Positions 1 through 6,887 are shown, counted from the stretch's first letter. The stretch: 64,000 nucleotides of DNA from Pelagicoccus sp. SDUM812005 (GCF_031127875.1 NZ_JARXIA010000025.1:1-64000); one strand, 5' to 3'. Notes: generated from the letters alone by a model not told the origin. Made by a program: numbers and translations.

Positions 1-1
1 G

Positions 2-166
2 ATTATTCATGAGATTCGTAGCGAGCGTTCGCGAGCCCAGTACGGAAGTGGGTTTGACGCTGGTTCGCGGGCGAGGCTGGGTTGAAACCCCGCTTTGGTC
101 GCGAAACAAGGCAACCCCACTTCCGGGCGGGATTCGTGGTCGCGCAGCAGAATTGTCATGAATAAT
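2..166. mobile_element. 165-bp palindromic element with 11-bp terminal inverted repeats
   Basis: ATTATTCATGA at 2-12 is perfectly repeated in inverse orientation at 156-166. An inner imperfect inverted repeat lies near 35-53 and 113-131 (both arms contain CGGAAGTGGG-type sequence). There is no coding capacity. The structure resembles a MITE or REP-type intergenic element. It starts at the window edge, so flanking target-site duplications cannot be judged. Confidence 0.5.
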
Positions 167-245
167 TTAGGCTAGCCCCATCTCAATTCCTAGCCCTGCT
201 CTCGCCGACCTGTCCACAGAACTGTCCGCAGCCATGTCCGCAGTA

Positions 246-337
246 GCCTTGGCGAAGGTGGAAGCCTTGGCGAAGGCGGAAGCTTTGGCGAAGGCGGAAG
301 CCTTGCCCGAAGGCGTATGCTTTAGCGAACGGCGGAA
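246..337. repeat. 18-bp tandem repeat, about five units
   Basis: Units of the form GCCTTGGCGAAGGCGGAA start at 246, 264, 282 and 300, and a degenerate fifth unit follows to about 337. The repeat opens reading frames on both strands (Ala-Lys-Ala-Glu type repeats), which are artefacts. Similar GCGAAGGC-type 18-mers are dispersed intergenic repeats in many environmental bacterial genomes. Confidence 0.8.
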
Positions 338-915
338 GCCCCACCTGCATTGCAGGATCCTCCAACCCCACCCCGCAATGCTTCTCCCCATCCCGCTATT
401 CCCGTCTGGATATGGATCCAGATGGCTAAGTACATCTTGCAATTGGTCCCCTAACCCAATACCGATGAATTGTTTCTTAAACCTGGAGGGTTCGTGATTA
501 ATCCCTAGAGCCCCGTTTCCCGTAACCTGCAATCCATAGCTCTACCAAAATCCAATATCCATCGACTTCCAGCGATTTAAAAACGGTACGCCAACGCCGA
601 TCCGCGCCACAGGCCTAGGAACCAGACTACCCCCTGCGCCAAAAGCGAAACTCAGCCACGGAAGCCCCGAACGCAGGTTCGCATTTTCCCCAAAGCGCCA
701 ATCGCTCCCCATTTCAGGTATCGCTCAAGGAGAAGCCAGATTCCACAAGTCCATCCTTCCCACAAATAGCTTACCTGCAAAACCTAAGCTCTTTTCGCTC
801 CCCAACGCCCACCGAAACCCAAATGCAAAAAAGTCACGTTTCTTTGACCTCCTCCAGCCCCAAACCCAAAGGCAAAATTCACGATACCTGAAACTGAGTT
901 ACATGTACTAACACG
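338..915. other. non-coding stretch upstream of the cassette array
   Basis: No convincing gene is seen. An integron integrase would be expected near here, divergent from the cassettes, if the platform were complete, but no tyrosine-recombinase frame exists. The end of the stretch (about 911-922) resembles the right end of a recombination site, so any cassette promoter would lie in this region. Confidence 0.5.
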
Positions 916-928
916 GTTCTGCAAAGAA

Positions 929-1810
929 ATGAAATCTGCACCACTAAAGGTTCTCTTCGATTCCGGAGCCAGAGTACACTCTGACCTTCTCGAAGGAGCA
1001 TCAATAGATCACTCGTTGATGTGGGGCGACCGAAGAGTTTCTCATCCAGTTGTCGGATACGTCCGAAAGAAGTCCGGTAGCACTGAAGAGCAGCAATCAG
1101 AAATAGATGCCTTGTTTACAATCGGTCGACTCATCCGTGAAGGCAGGATCCAGGCTTACTCAAGCCATGAGATACAGATCGAACTGATGAGAGGAAGGAT
1201 GCGAACTCCGGATTTGAACGCATTTGAAGGTTGTGAGTTTTCCGATTGCCCGCCTGCCTTATACAGGAGCAAGTTCAGATCGACGATCAACTTTGAAGAG
1301 ACTATTTCCAAAGGCGGAAAAAAAGACAGAAAAAAGGGGGGTTCAGATTTCACCCAAATTGGGTTCATGTCTTGGTTGGTTGATCTTGAACCTAGATCGG
1401 TAGAGTTAATTCCGAAGTATAAAAAAGAGCTGAATCTCACGAACTTCGAAGTAGAGAGCTTAGGCGACCTAGATTGGTTCCGAGCGTTGTCTTCAAAATT
1501 AAGAAGCAAAGAAAATTTGCCTGATGCATTTCATGTATGGACAGCACGCCGAAATGAAATGGACATCTTTTTGACTCTCGACGGTAAGCTTTCGAATTCC
1601 ATCAAAGCCATAAGATCCGAAAAGAAACTAAGCATTGATCTACCTCCGAAAACTCTCCTTCCCCGCGACTTACTCGCTAGCATTGGAATTACTAGTTACG
1701 ATGATATCCCGATAAAACCTGATACATTCTACTACCTTCACGACATACGAAGAATCAAGCAGAACCAGGCGGTCGATACATCGGCGACAAGTCGCCGCGT
1801 ATCACCTTAG
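929..1810 (+). CDS. cassette protein with PIN-like nuclease fold
   Basis: Predicted 293-residue soluble protein. The N-terminus has a beta-strand ending in an acidic residue (VLFDSG, D11). The C-terminal third has LPDAFHVWTA (D199) followed by MDIFLTLD (D212, D218), the typical final acidic strand-helix-strand of PIN-domain ribonucleases, where Asp residues bind Mg or Mn. E81 and E85 could supply the second conserved acid. A Lys-rich insertion sits near 127-137. The last 15 residues and the stop codon fall inside the downstream attC, so the tail is recombination-site sequence. There is no adjacent antitoxin-sized partner in the same cassette. The fold is inferred from motif spacing and the activity is unproven; a stand-alone RNase or toxin role is possible. 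Confidence 0.6.
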   Translation: MKSAPLKVLFDSGARVHSDLLEGASIDHSLMWGDRRVSHPVVGYVRKKSGSTEEQQSEIDALFTIGRLIREGRIQAYSSHEIQIELMRGRMRTPDLNAFEGCEFSDCPPALYRSKFRSTINFEETISKGGKKDRKKGGSDFTQIGFMSWLVDLEPRSVELIPKYKKELNLTNFEVESLGDLDWFRALSSKLRSKENLPDAFHVWTARRNEMDIFLTLDGKLSNSIKAIRSEKKLSIDLPPKTLLPRDLLASIGITSYDDIPIKPDTFYYLHDIRRIKQNQAVDTSATSRRVSP

Positions 1811-1819
1811 CGTTGAGCA
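1761..1819 (+). other. attC recombination site 1
   Basis: The left core contains GAACC and the right core GTTGAGC (1812-1818) fits GTTRRRY. A perfect 7-bp hairpin CGGCGAC-aa-GTCGCCG lies at 1782-1797. An outer GGT-c-GATAC / GTATC-ACC stem has a single extrahelical base, a hallmark of attC bottom-strand recognition. Confidence 0.8.
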
Positions 1820-1823
1820 AATA

Positions 1824-2219
1824 ATGAAAAAGAAGAATATCTGGTTCGTCTACAGCGACAAAGGAGGTGAACCCCGACTCATCCAAGTGTACTCGTCGCG
1901 GAAATCGAACCAACAAATGGAAGAAATTGTAGAGCAATATTGGATAGACCGATTTCTAGACCATGATGAAGCCCTTCATTACATGAACAGAAAGAATAAG
2001 CTTCCATACAAAGCGGTAGCCGTTGGATACAACAACCTACCCGATCAACGCAGAATCATATGTGGTCCTCCAGGTTTGAGCGTGACTGCAATTTTCTCAC
2101 ACTCTCATTCTGAAAATGAAGGTGAGATAGAGATCAGATACAGATTGATGGCGGAACTAGACCTAGATGATCTTTCGAATAGAAAAGAAAAGGAATTCTC
2201 AGAAACTATTAAAAAATAA
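1824..2219 (+). CDS. cassette-borne hypothetical protein
   Basis: Predicted 131-residue soluble protein, family not recognised. The ATG is 12 nt after the preceding GTT core, the spacing seen across the array, which supports this start. The sequence is rich in charged and aromatic residues (early WFVYSDKGG; later PPGLSVTAIFSHSHSENEG followed by an alternating acidic strand), so a small alpha/beta domain is likely. The C-terminus is a highly charged helix (RKEKEFSETIKK). There is no signal peptide or membrane segment. The stop codon directly abuts the left core of attC 2. The gene is probably real because it exactly fills a cassette; its function is unknown. Confidence 0.6.
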   Translation: MKKKNIWFVYSDKGGEPRLIQVYSSRKSNQQMEEIVEQYWIDRFLDHDEALHYMNRKNKLPYKAVAVGYNNLPDQRRIICGPPGLSVTAIFSHSHSENEGEIEIRYRLMAELDLDDLSNRKEKEFSETIKK

Positions 2220-2291
2220 GCTCAACCAGGCAGCCCATACAACTCCGGCCATCGCTCCGCGATGACCTACGCGTATGGCTTTCACGCTAAG
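2220..2291 (+). other. attC recombination site 2
   Basis: The left core GCTCAAC (2220-2226) matches RYYYAAC exactly. AGCC-c-ATAC pairs with GTATGGCT with one bulged base, and an inner CATCGC-tcc-GCGATG hairpin is perfect. The right core is degenerate (CGCTAAG, 2285-2291). Confidence 0.7.
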
Positions 2292-2322
2292 AAGAGAGAA
2301 AAACTGAACTTCGAAATCACCA

Positions 2323-2790
2323 ATGAGAACGACACATTGTGCACTCCTTATCGTATTGGTCCTCTCGGCCTCTCTGCTAGGATGTGTACCAATGAGAAGC
2401 CTAACCGTTCCAAAACCGAACGAAATAGTACGGATCGAAGCCCATGTCGAAAATACGTACGACACAAAAATAGACGGTTACCGTGAGGAGGTGGTCATTA
2501 CAGACCCAATAAAAATCGAAAAATTTACTAATTTTCTGTCCGACCTGAATAAGGGAATGGTTGAGCTTCTATTTTCTACGTACCCAACTCCAACACATAC
2601 GATCGGATTCAAGGACAACAATGGAACGAACTTGGTTGTTTGGATTGGCTTCAACTGGTTAGGTGGACGAAACAATGTTGAGGGAAGAGCTTCAACAAAT
2701 CGACTTACAAAAATCAGTGTAGAAGAAAGAAGGGGTTTGCTTCAGCTTTTGGGACTTCCGGACTACGAAGAAGCTGATTCAAAAGAATGA
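2323..2790 (+). CDS. cassette-borne predicted lipoprotein
   Basis: 155 residues. The N-terminus is a hydrophobic signal of about 20 residues with a lipobox (SLLGC), so the mature protein probably starts at a lipidated Cys near residue 21 and is membrane-anchored in the envelope. The rest is a soluble alpha/beta domain with a TYPTPTHTIGF segment, a Gly-rich VWIGFNWLGG segment and a C-terminal helix. No known family is recognised. The start is 37 nt after the degenerate right core, farther than in the other cassettes, but the signal peptide begins exactly at this ATG. Exported cassette products are common; function is unknown. Confidence 0.7.
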   Translation: MRTTHCALLIVLVLSASLLGCVPMRSLTVPKPNEIVRIEAHVENTYDTKIDGYREEVVITDPIKIEKFTNFLSDLNKGMVELLFSTYPTPTHTIGFKDNNGTNLVVWIGFNWLGGRNNVEGRASTNRLTKISVEERRGLLQLLGLPDYEEADSKE

Positions 2791-2794
2791 AAAA

Positions 2795-2857
2795 TTAGAA
2801 CAATAGTCGTAGCAGGCAACGAGCGCAAACGCTCGCCGCGTGTACTCGACGTTAGCA
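2795..2857 (+). other. attC recombination site 3
   Basis: A left core around TAGAACA is followed by the perfect hairpin CGAGCG-caaa-CGCTCG (2820-2835), and the right end is CTCGACGTTAGC with GTT at 2851. This right end is nearly identical to that of attC 5. Confidence 0.75.
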
Positions 2858-2862
2858 AAGAA

Positions 2863-3204
2863 ATGGTGGAAGAAGAAAGAATAGAAGAGCTCCTCGGCAT
2901 CGCAAAATCTATCGGCTATGGCGAGATTCCGCCTTATCAGCACAACGAGTGTTTCACGTCAGGAGCATTTGATCTTGTATTGGTTAGGAAAGGACAGGGT
3001 TTCGAAAGATTCGAACTCTTAGAAGAAGTATGCAGAAAATACGAAGAAGTAAGAAAAGATGAAAAGCACCTCGAGGGCTATTTCTACCTTCTTAACCAGC
3101 TGGCACATTTGTCGGATACGACCGAGCTTCCTTATGGAATGAAACGAATCATTGATGAGAACGAAGAAAGGTCTAAGGAGCTGAAGAAATGGTATAGAAT
3201 CTAG
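2863..3204 (+). CDS. cassette-borne hypothetical protein
   Basis: 113-residue predicted cytosolic protein with no recognised family. The ATG is 12 nt after the GTT core of attC 3. The predicted structure is mostly helical: an acidic N-terminal helix (VEEERIEELLGIAKSIG), a short central strand (FDLVLVRKG), then a long charged helix pair (FELLEEVCRKYEEVRKDEK) and a C-terminal helix ending in KKWYRI. There are no catalytic motifs, signal peptide or membrane segment. The small helical architecture resembles many cassette orphans and some immunity or antitoxin proteins, but nothing specific supports such a role. Confidence 0.6.
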   Translation: MVEEERIEELLGIAKSIGYGEIPPYQHNECFTSGAFDLVLVRKGQGFERFELLEEVCRKYEEVRKDEKHLEGYFYLLNQLAHLSDTTELPYGMKRIIDENEERSKELKKWYRI

Positions 3205-3330
3205 TGCTAACCAAGCATCGAACACAATGGTGGCAAACGCTCGCCTCTTACGTAACGACCCGATGAAAATCAACCTCAACAGACTTGGAACCTCGGCCAA
3301 AGCCGCCATCGTGTGGATTTGACGTTGGCA
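3205..3330 (+). other. attC recombination site 4 (long type, about 125 bp)
   Basis: Left core TGCTAAC (3205-3211) and right core GTTGGC (3324-3329). The arms ACACAATGGTGGC and GCCGCCATCGTGT pair over 13 positions with one mismatch and one G-T pair. An internal variable structure of roughly 60 nt lies between them. Confidence 0.75.
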
Positions 3331-3334
3331 GAAA

Positions 3335-3856
3335 ATGAAGATAGCATTTCTCTACATTCTAGCTGTTTCATTTAGCCTCACCGCGATCTCAAAGACACGA
3401 GACTATGGATACATGAGAATTGAGTTCCCAACCGATTTTCAACACAAGAAAACAAAGAATGGAACAGAGGGTTCTAGGCATGGGAGGATCAAGATAAAAC
3501 TAAGCGAATCGGAATGCACCTTTCGCTATACAATCGGTGACCTATACGATTTCAGCTCACTGCCTATCTCAGATGAATACAAAGAAAGGCTCGCAGCAAA
3601 CGAGAACTTCAAAGTAGACGAAGAAGCATGTAGACTTCTAGTCGAAGAAGAAAAGAACGGTCGACTAACAGTTCATATCAGATTTATGGATCTCAATGCT
3701 TATTTTGTAGGGAAGATAAATGATATCGATGAAATTGAGGCTCTGAAGAACCAGCTTCAGAGGCTAAAAATCACGAAGAAAGAAGATGCCAACCAGGCGC
3801 TCCAGACAACGAGCGCAAGCGCTCGTCGTCTGAGCTCGACGTTGTCAAATAAATGA
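3335..3856 (+). CDS. cassette-borne secreted hypothetical protein
   Basis: 173 residues with a signal peptide (Lys followed by a hydrophobic core to about residue 19), so exported. The mature part is an unrecognised domain with alternating strands (GRIKIKLSESECTFRYTIG) and two Cys residues that could form a disulfide in the periplasm. The last 20 or so residues, starting at ANQALQTT, are encoded by attC 5 itself, and the stop codon overlaps the ATG of the next cassette (ATGA). The native domain probably ends near residue 150. The ATG is 11 nt after the preceding core. Function unknown. Confidence 0.6.
   Translation: MKIAFLYILAVSFSLTAISKTRDYGYMRIEFPTDFQHKKTKNGTEGSRHGRIKIKLSESECTFRYTIGDLYDFSSLPISDEYKERLAANENFKVDEEACRLLVEEEKNGRLTVHIRFMDLNAYFVGKINDIDEIEALKNQLQRLKITKKEDANQALQTTSASARRLSSTLSNK
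3787..3847 (+). other. attC recombination site 5
   Basis: The left core TGCCAAC (3787-3793) is followed by AGGCG. The arms AGACAACGAGCGC (3804-3816) and GCGCTCGTCGTCT (3819-3831) pair with a single mismatch around a 2-nt loop. The right end is TGAGCTCGACGTTGTC. This is the best-formed site in the array. Confidence 0.85.
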
Positions 3857-4419
3857 AAGATGAAAGAAGAGAGCGTATTCTTGACGGACTGATCCAAAAC
3901 CGATCGCAACTATTAAGAGTCTTACAATCACAGGATGATCTACAGTTCTCGATGTCGGCATTGACCTGGCTCCTCGAAGAGTGGGACCCGGACAAAGAGT
4001 ACACCGAACTAGAACTACGAAAACTTAGGTGCTTCGAAGCTTCCATGGTGATTAGTTTCATGCGTCCTTTCACTAAGTCACGCAATGGAACTACTTTGAG
4101 TAAAAAGAGCATTGGAATCAAACTCAACGAGAACGATAAATTATTATTTCAGAAAGTCGATTCAGTGAGAAATGATTTCATTGCACATTCCGATGAAGAG
4201 AAGATGGACTTCCGTATTAGAGCATTCGAACTTGACGATCCGAAGAACTTATTTGTCCCCAAAACGTTCTATGAATATAGTCTCCACTTTAACTACGAAG
4301 AACTGAGGTCTTTAGAGAGCCTGTCGGGTTCCTTACTGACAGCGGTAATCAGTACGGTTTGGGACCTTTCTCAAAGACATCCAAAACAAATGGAGTTCAT
4401 TAAAAAACCAAACAGATAA
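3853..4419 (+). CDS. cassette protein with HEPN-like RX5H motif
   Basis: 188-residue predicted all-helical cytosolic protein. Near residues 106-112 the sequence VRNDFIAHSDEEK carries R106-N107 and H112, the R-(polar)-X-H arrangement (RX4-6H) that marks the HEPN superfamily, whose active members are ribonucleases of toxin and defence systems. The N-terminal half is a helical bundle with ERRERILDGL and LRKLRCFEASMVISF, compatible with the HEPN four-helix core. The ATG is 12 nt after the GTT core and overlaps the stop of the previous read-through ORF. No nucleotidyltransferase partner is adjacent. HEPN assignment rests on one motif and overall helicity; related cassette proteins with AHSD motifs may be non-catalytic. 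Confidence 0.5.
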   Translation: MKDERRERILDGLIQNRSQLLRVLQSQDDLQFSMSALTWLLEEWDPDKEYTELELRKLRCFEASMVISFMRPFTKSRNGTTLSKKSIGIKLNENDKLLFQKVDSVRNDFIAHSDEEKMDFRIRAFELDDPKNLFVPKTFYEYSLHFNYEELRSLESLSGSLLTAVISTVWDLSQRHPKQMEFIKKPNR

Positions 4420-4488
4420 GACGAACCAGTAGGGGTCAGAAGCCGCAGGCAACGTGTGCAAGCGCTCGTTGTCTGAGCTAGACGCAAG
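4420..4488 (+). other. attC recombination site 6 (degenerate right core)
   Basis: The left core ACGAACC (4421-4427) follows the stop codon. GCAACGTGTGC and GCGCTCGTTGT pair over 11 positions with one mismatch around an AA loop, followed by TGAGCTAGACGC. The expected GTT is GCA here, so the site may be recombination-deficient. Confidence 0.65.
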
Positions 4489-4493
4489 ACGAA

Positions 4494-5231
4494 GTGAAAC
4501 GAAACAAAACAAAGATCGGGTGGATTTATTTTCTCATATTCAGCTCCTTTATCGGCGTCCTAACCATTTTCGCTCCCTCCAAGCAAACAATCAGTAAGGA
4601 CCATGAAAGCCAGAACCTACCTACAAGTGAAAGCGTTGAAAGCCTTTCCCTAGGTCAAAGTAGCAAAGAGCGTTGGTTGGAAGAATACGAGTTTGTTGAT
4701 TCGTCTGGACCAATGCTGCGGATTGTCGACGGCAGAAAAGTTGCCCCCTCAAGCCTTGATCAGAATGCGAGGAGACGGATCGTTAGATCGATCGCAAAGA
4801 GCGATCCGCATGCCGCCATAGATTGGCTAAGCCAGCTTCCGAGCGAAGAATTCGACGAAGGTATAAGAACTATCATCAATACGATCTCTAGAGACTACCC
4901 TCAAGATGCGCTCGATTTATCTCAAGCGATGAAACCAGGAATACAACGTGATCGGTTGGTCGCATATTCTGCAAAGAACCTTGCGAGAAAAGATCTAGAT
5001 GAGGCCCTTGCTTGGGCGTCTACCCTAAAAGATGGAGACCTAAAAGATCGAGTGTATTCCCAAATCGTTGTTCAATGGGCTGAAACGGATCTTTTAAAAG
5101 CGATGGAGTTTGCTCTGAACGAAATCCGAGACGGCAAGCATAAAGACTACGCGTTGAACTGGACTCATCGAGCGTGGAGACATCAAGAATTTCTAAAGAC
5201 AGGAAAGATGCCAGAATCCCTACCGAGGTAA
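4494..5231 (+). CDS. cassette-borne anchored helical-repeat protein
   Basis: 245 residues starting at GTG, about 10 nt after the degenerate core; no ATG fits the N-terminal hydrophobic segment better. Residues 8-26 form a signal anchor or signal peptide. The mature part contains repeats of about 35 residues built around D-P-x-A-A-x-x-W-L-x-x-L-P, seen at HAAIDWLSQLPSEEF, QDALDLSQAM, DEALAWASTLKDGDLKDR and LKAMEFALNEI. Such helical repeats occur in exported proteins of Verrucomicrobiota and Planctomycetota and look like scaffolding modules. No catalytic motif is seen. It is the only cassette in the array with an obvious chromosomal-style domain, so capture from a host gene is plausible. Role unknown. 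Confidence 0.6.
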   Translation: MKRNKTKIGWIYFLIFSSFIGVLTIFAPSKQTISKDHESQNLPTSESVESLSLGQSSKERWLEEYEFVDSSGPMLRIVDGRKVAPSSLDQNARRRIVRSIAKSDPHAAIDWLSQLPSEEFDEGIRTIINTISRDYPQDALDLSQAMKPGIQRDRLVAYSAKNLARKDLDEALAWASTLKDGDLKDRVYSQIVVQWAETDLLKAMEFALNEIRDGKHKDYALNWTHRAWRHQEFLKTGKMPESLPR

Positions 5232-5274
5232 GCTGAAGATGGTGAGTATACCGACTTGCTCAATCAAGAGATCA

Positions 5275-5337
5275 AAGCGTATCAAGGCGCTGCTCGCAAC
5301 AAGCACAGCTCCACGCGCTGAGAGCTAGTCGTTGAAA
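5275..5337 (+). other. probable attC recombination site 7 (degenerate)
   Basis: GTATCAAGGCGCTG resembles a left end (AAGGCG box) with the AAC changed to ATC. CGCGCTGAGAGC and AGTCGTTGAAA form the right half, with GTT at 5331. The stem is poor and partner arms are only partly complementary. It is called mainly from position and the right end. Confidence 0.45.
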
Positions 5338-5343
5338 AAGAAG

Positions 5344-5865
5344 ATGATAACAATTCGTAGGGTGAAGCTTGGGGAATGGAACCTCTACAGGGAGGTCAGG
5401 CTGGGCTCCTTGAAGGAGGCTCCCTGCGCATTCAGCACCAAGTTTGAAGTTGCGCTCGAGCGTTCGGACAAGAGTTGGAAGAGACAGGCCGACGATGCAT
5501 CAGAAGGAGACGCACAAGCGATCTTCATAGCCTTCAGTGACGGTAAGCCATCGGGCATTGCAGCGATTTACCGCGATAAAGAAAAGATGGAAGACGCTGA
5601 AGTTTTCCAAGTGTGGGTTTGTTCGAAGCAGAGAGGGGCCGGACTCGGAACGAAGATCATGGATACGGTTTTCGAATGGGCGGAGCAGGTAGGATGTCGT
5701 CGCGTTTTCGCTAGCATAGCGGAAACGAACAAGAAGGCTTTGGGTTTCTACTCTCGGTACGGATTCGTAAAAGTATCAGAAGTCGATGGTGAAACGAAAA
5801 TGGAGAAACGAACTAGGTCGAACAAGAAGCCGGCAACGAGCACAAGCGATAGTCGGCTGAGCTAG
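5344..5865 (+). CDS. GNAT-family N-acetyltransferase (cassette)
   Basis: 173 residues from this ATG; a TTG four codons earlier is also in frame, but the ATG lies 13 nt after the GTT core like its neighbours. It has the GNAT fold: N-terminal ITIRRVKLGEWNLYREVR, the acetyl-CoA pyrophosphate loop in motif A (CSKQRGAGLGTKIMD, pattern R-G-x-G-L-G) and motif B with NKKALGFYSRYGF. It would transfer acetyl from acetyl-CoA to an amine, but the substrate cannot be read from sequence. The similarity pattern is that of small-molecule or antibiotic acetyltransferases found in cassettes. The final residues (KKPATSTSDSRLS) are encoded by the next attC, and the stop lies inside it. Confidence 0.85.
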   Translation: MITIRRVKLGEWNLYREVRLGSLKEAPCAFSTKFEVALERSDKSWKRQADDASEGDAQAIFIAFSDGKPSGIAAIYRDKEKMEDAEVFQVWVCSKQRGAGLGTKIMDTVFEWAEQVGCRRVFASIAETNKKALGFYSRYGFVKVSEVDGETKMEKRTRSNKKPATSTSDSRLS

Positions 5866-5871
5866 ATTCGC
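5817..5871 (+). other. attC recombination site 8
   Basis: The left core GTCGAAC (5817-5823) and the arms AGCCGGC / GTCGGCT pair over 7 bp with one G-T pair. TGAGCTAGATTCGC ends the site, with ATT in place of GTT. The stop codon of the acetyltransferase lies within it. Confidence 0.65.
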
Positions 5872-5877
5872 AGAGAA

Positions 5878-6240
5878 ATGAAACCAACGGTCACCATAAA
5901 TGAGACGCTCATGAACCATGACACGGTGATACTGAAAATCATCGAATATGGTCCATGGACAGAAAACCGATTTGACCTGGAGTACGAGAGGTTTCAGGAG
6001 CGAGTGTACAATACTGTTCTCTACGCAACGGAAGGCTACCTGCTAAAGAAGGAGCCAAAAGCCAAAGGAAAGAAGGTCATCGTTCGAGTCGAGTGTTCGG
6101 ACCTGCCGATGGAAGAGGTTACAGAAGCTCTGAATGGAATAGACGCAACCTTCCAGAAGGGAGGCGATAATCATTCTTACTTGGTCGAGAATGAAAATAT
6201 TTCGGGATTAGAATTTGAAACATTCGACAGACAGAAATAG
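5878..6240 (+). CDS. cassette-borne hypothetical protein
   Basis: 120-residue cytosolic protein, no recognised family. The ATG is 12 nt after the degenerate right core of attC 8. The sequence suggests a compact alpha/beta domain: strand TVTINETLM, strand TVILKIIEYG, an amphipathic helix (EYERFQERVYNTVLYATEG), a basic KKEPKAKGKKVIVRVE strand and a second helix followed by acidic residues. The Lys-rich central strand could contact nucleic acid, but that is only speculation. The stop codon abuts the group II intron remnant, so the cassette's own attC appears to have been lost or replaced. Confidence 0.6.
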   Translation: MKPTVTINETLMNHDTVILKIIEYGPWTENRFDLEYERFQERVYNTVLYATEGYLLKKEPKAKGKKVIVRVECSDLPMEEVTEALNGIDATFQKGGDNHSYLVENENISGLEFETFDRQK

Positions 6241-6241
6241 C

Positions 6242-6574
6242 GCGAACCCAAAGTTCCAGAGCGCCTTGAGGGCGTCCAAGGACTGGATGCGGCAGGAAAG
6301 GAGTACGCCCCGGAAGTGGCTTGCCTCGAGTCTGCGGGCTAGGCTTCGAGGTCACGTCAACGATCACGGGGGGATCAGCAGCTTGCCCATGATTAGCCAT
6401 TGCTTCAACGCTGTGGGCTGGATCGACTACCGAGCGCTTGACGAGGGCAGCCGGAAGAAAGGCTGCGATTGGGCGAGGTTCAAGCAGATGTGGAAAACCC
6501 TAGACATATCCAATTCTAAGATCATAGAAAAGTACCCGTTACCCGAGCAATGCCATCTGAAACCCTCACCATAA
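6242..6574 (+). pseudogene. group II intron reverse transcriptase/maturase, C-terminal remnant
   Basis: The frame translates to the thumb and maturase X end of group II intron-encoded proteins: KFQSALRASKDWMRQER matches the KFRxALKxFKEWIRxxR helix, then LRARLRGHVNDHGG matches the KLRGHxNYYG motif, then YRALDEGSRKKGCDWARFKQ and KYPLPEQ match the RRSxKRSxxWxxF and PLPxPRI ends. The catalytic YADD region and everything N-terminal of it are missing, so it is not functional. Homology begins immediately after the stop of the preceding cassette gene. It is oriented like the cassettes, unlike the usual orientation reported for attC-targeting class C introns. Confidence 0.75.
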
Positions 6575-6757
6575 ACGACGCTTCGTCGAAGCGACCGCGC
6601 GGCCCGGCAGGGGAGACCTGTGTATGAAAACCGCAGGAAAGAAATCGTCGAGGCGCTACCCGGAAGCGGGTAGCTCTACCTTGATCGACGGAATAACAGT
6701 GGGGCGAAAGGATTCGTATCGAGCTTGGAAATTTCGAGCTTAAAAACTCAAAAATTG
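6575..6757 (+). other. possible 3' RNA part of the group II intron remnant
   Basis: Non-coding, with strong hairpins: CGACG-ctt-CGTCG near 6586 and GCTACCCG-gaag-CGGGTAGC at 6655-6674. A canonical domain V (GAGCCGT ... ACGGTTC) was looked for and not found, so the ribozyme end is either divergent or deleted. Confidence 0.35.
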
Positions 6758-6880
6758 TGCGAACAAGGCGCAGGCTACTTCGGAAAATGCCCGCCTCTCT
6801 CATTGCGAACCAATTGAAAATAACCACATACATAATTCAAACGATAGCTTAGCTTTTGTCGCTTGAGCTCGGCGTTGCTA
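6758..6880 (+). other. attC recombination site 9 (long type)
   Basis: The left end TGCGAACAAGGCG (6758-6770) has the AAC core and the AAGGCG box. The right end is CTTGAGCTCGGCGTTGCT with GTT at 6874. About 90 nt of variable sequence lies between the simple sites, similar in size to attC 4. Confidence 0.65.
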
Positions 6881-6887
6881 ATAATAA

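Noticed and set aside
167-532. Overlapping frames with Ala-Lys and Leu-Arg-Gln-Gly repeats
   Set aside because: They are produced by the 18-bp tandem repeat, are open on both strands, and have no other protein features.
1-928. Possible integron integrase upstream of the first cassette
   Set aside because: No tyrosine-recombinase motifs (R, H-x-x-R, Y) in any frame; the platform is incomplete in this window.
6575-6757. Group II intron domain V
   Set aside because: Hairpins exist, but the conserved domain V sequence with AGC triad and GNRA-capped stem could not be located.
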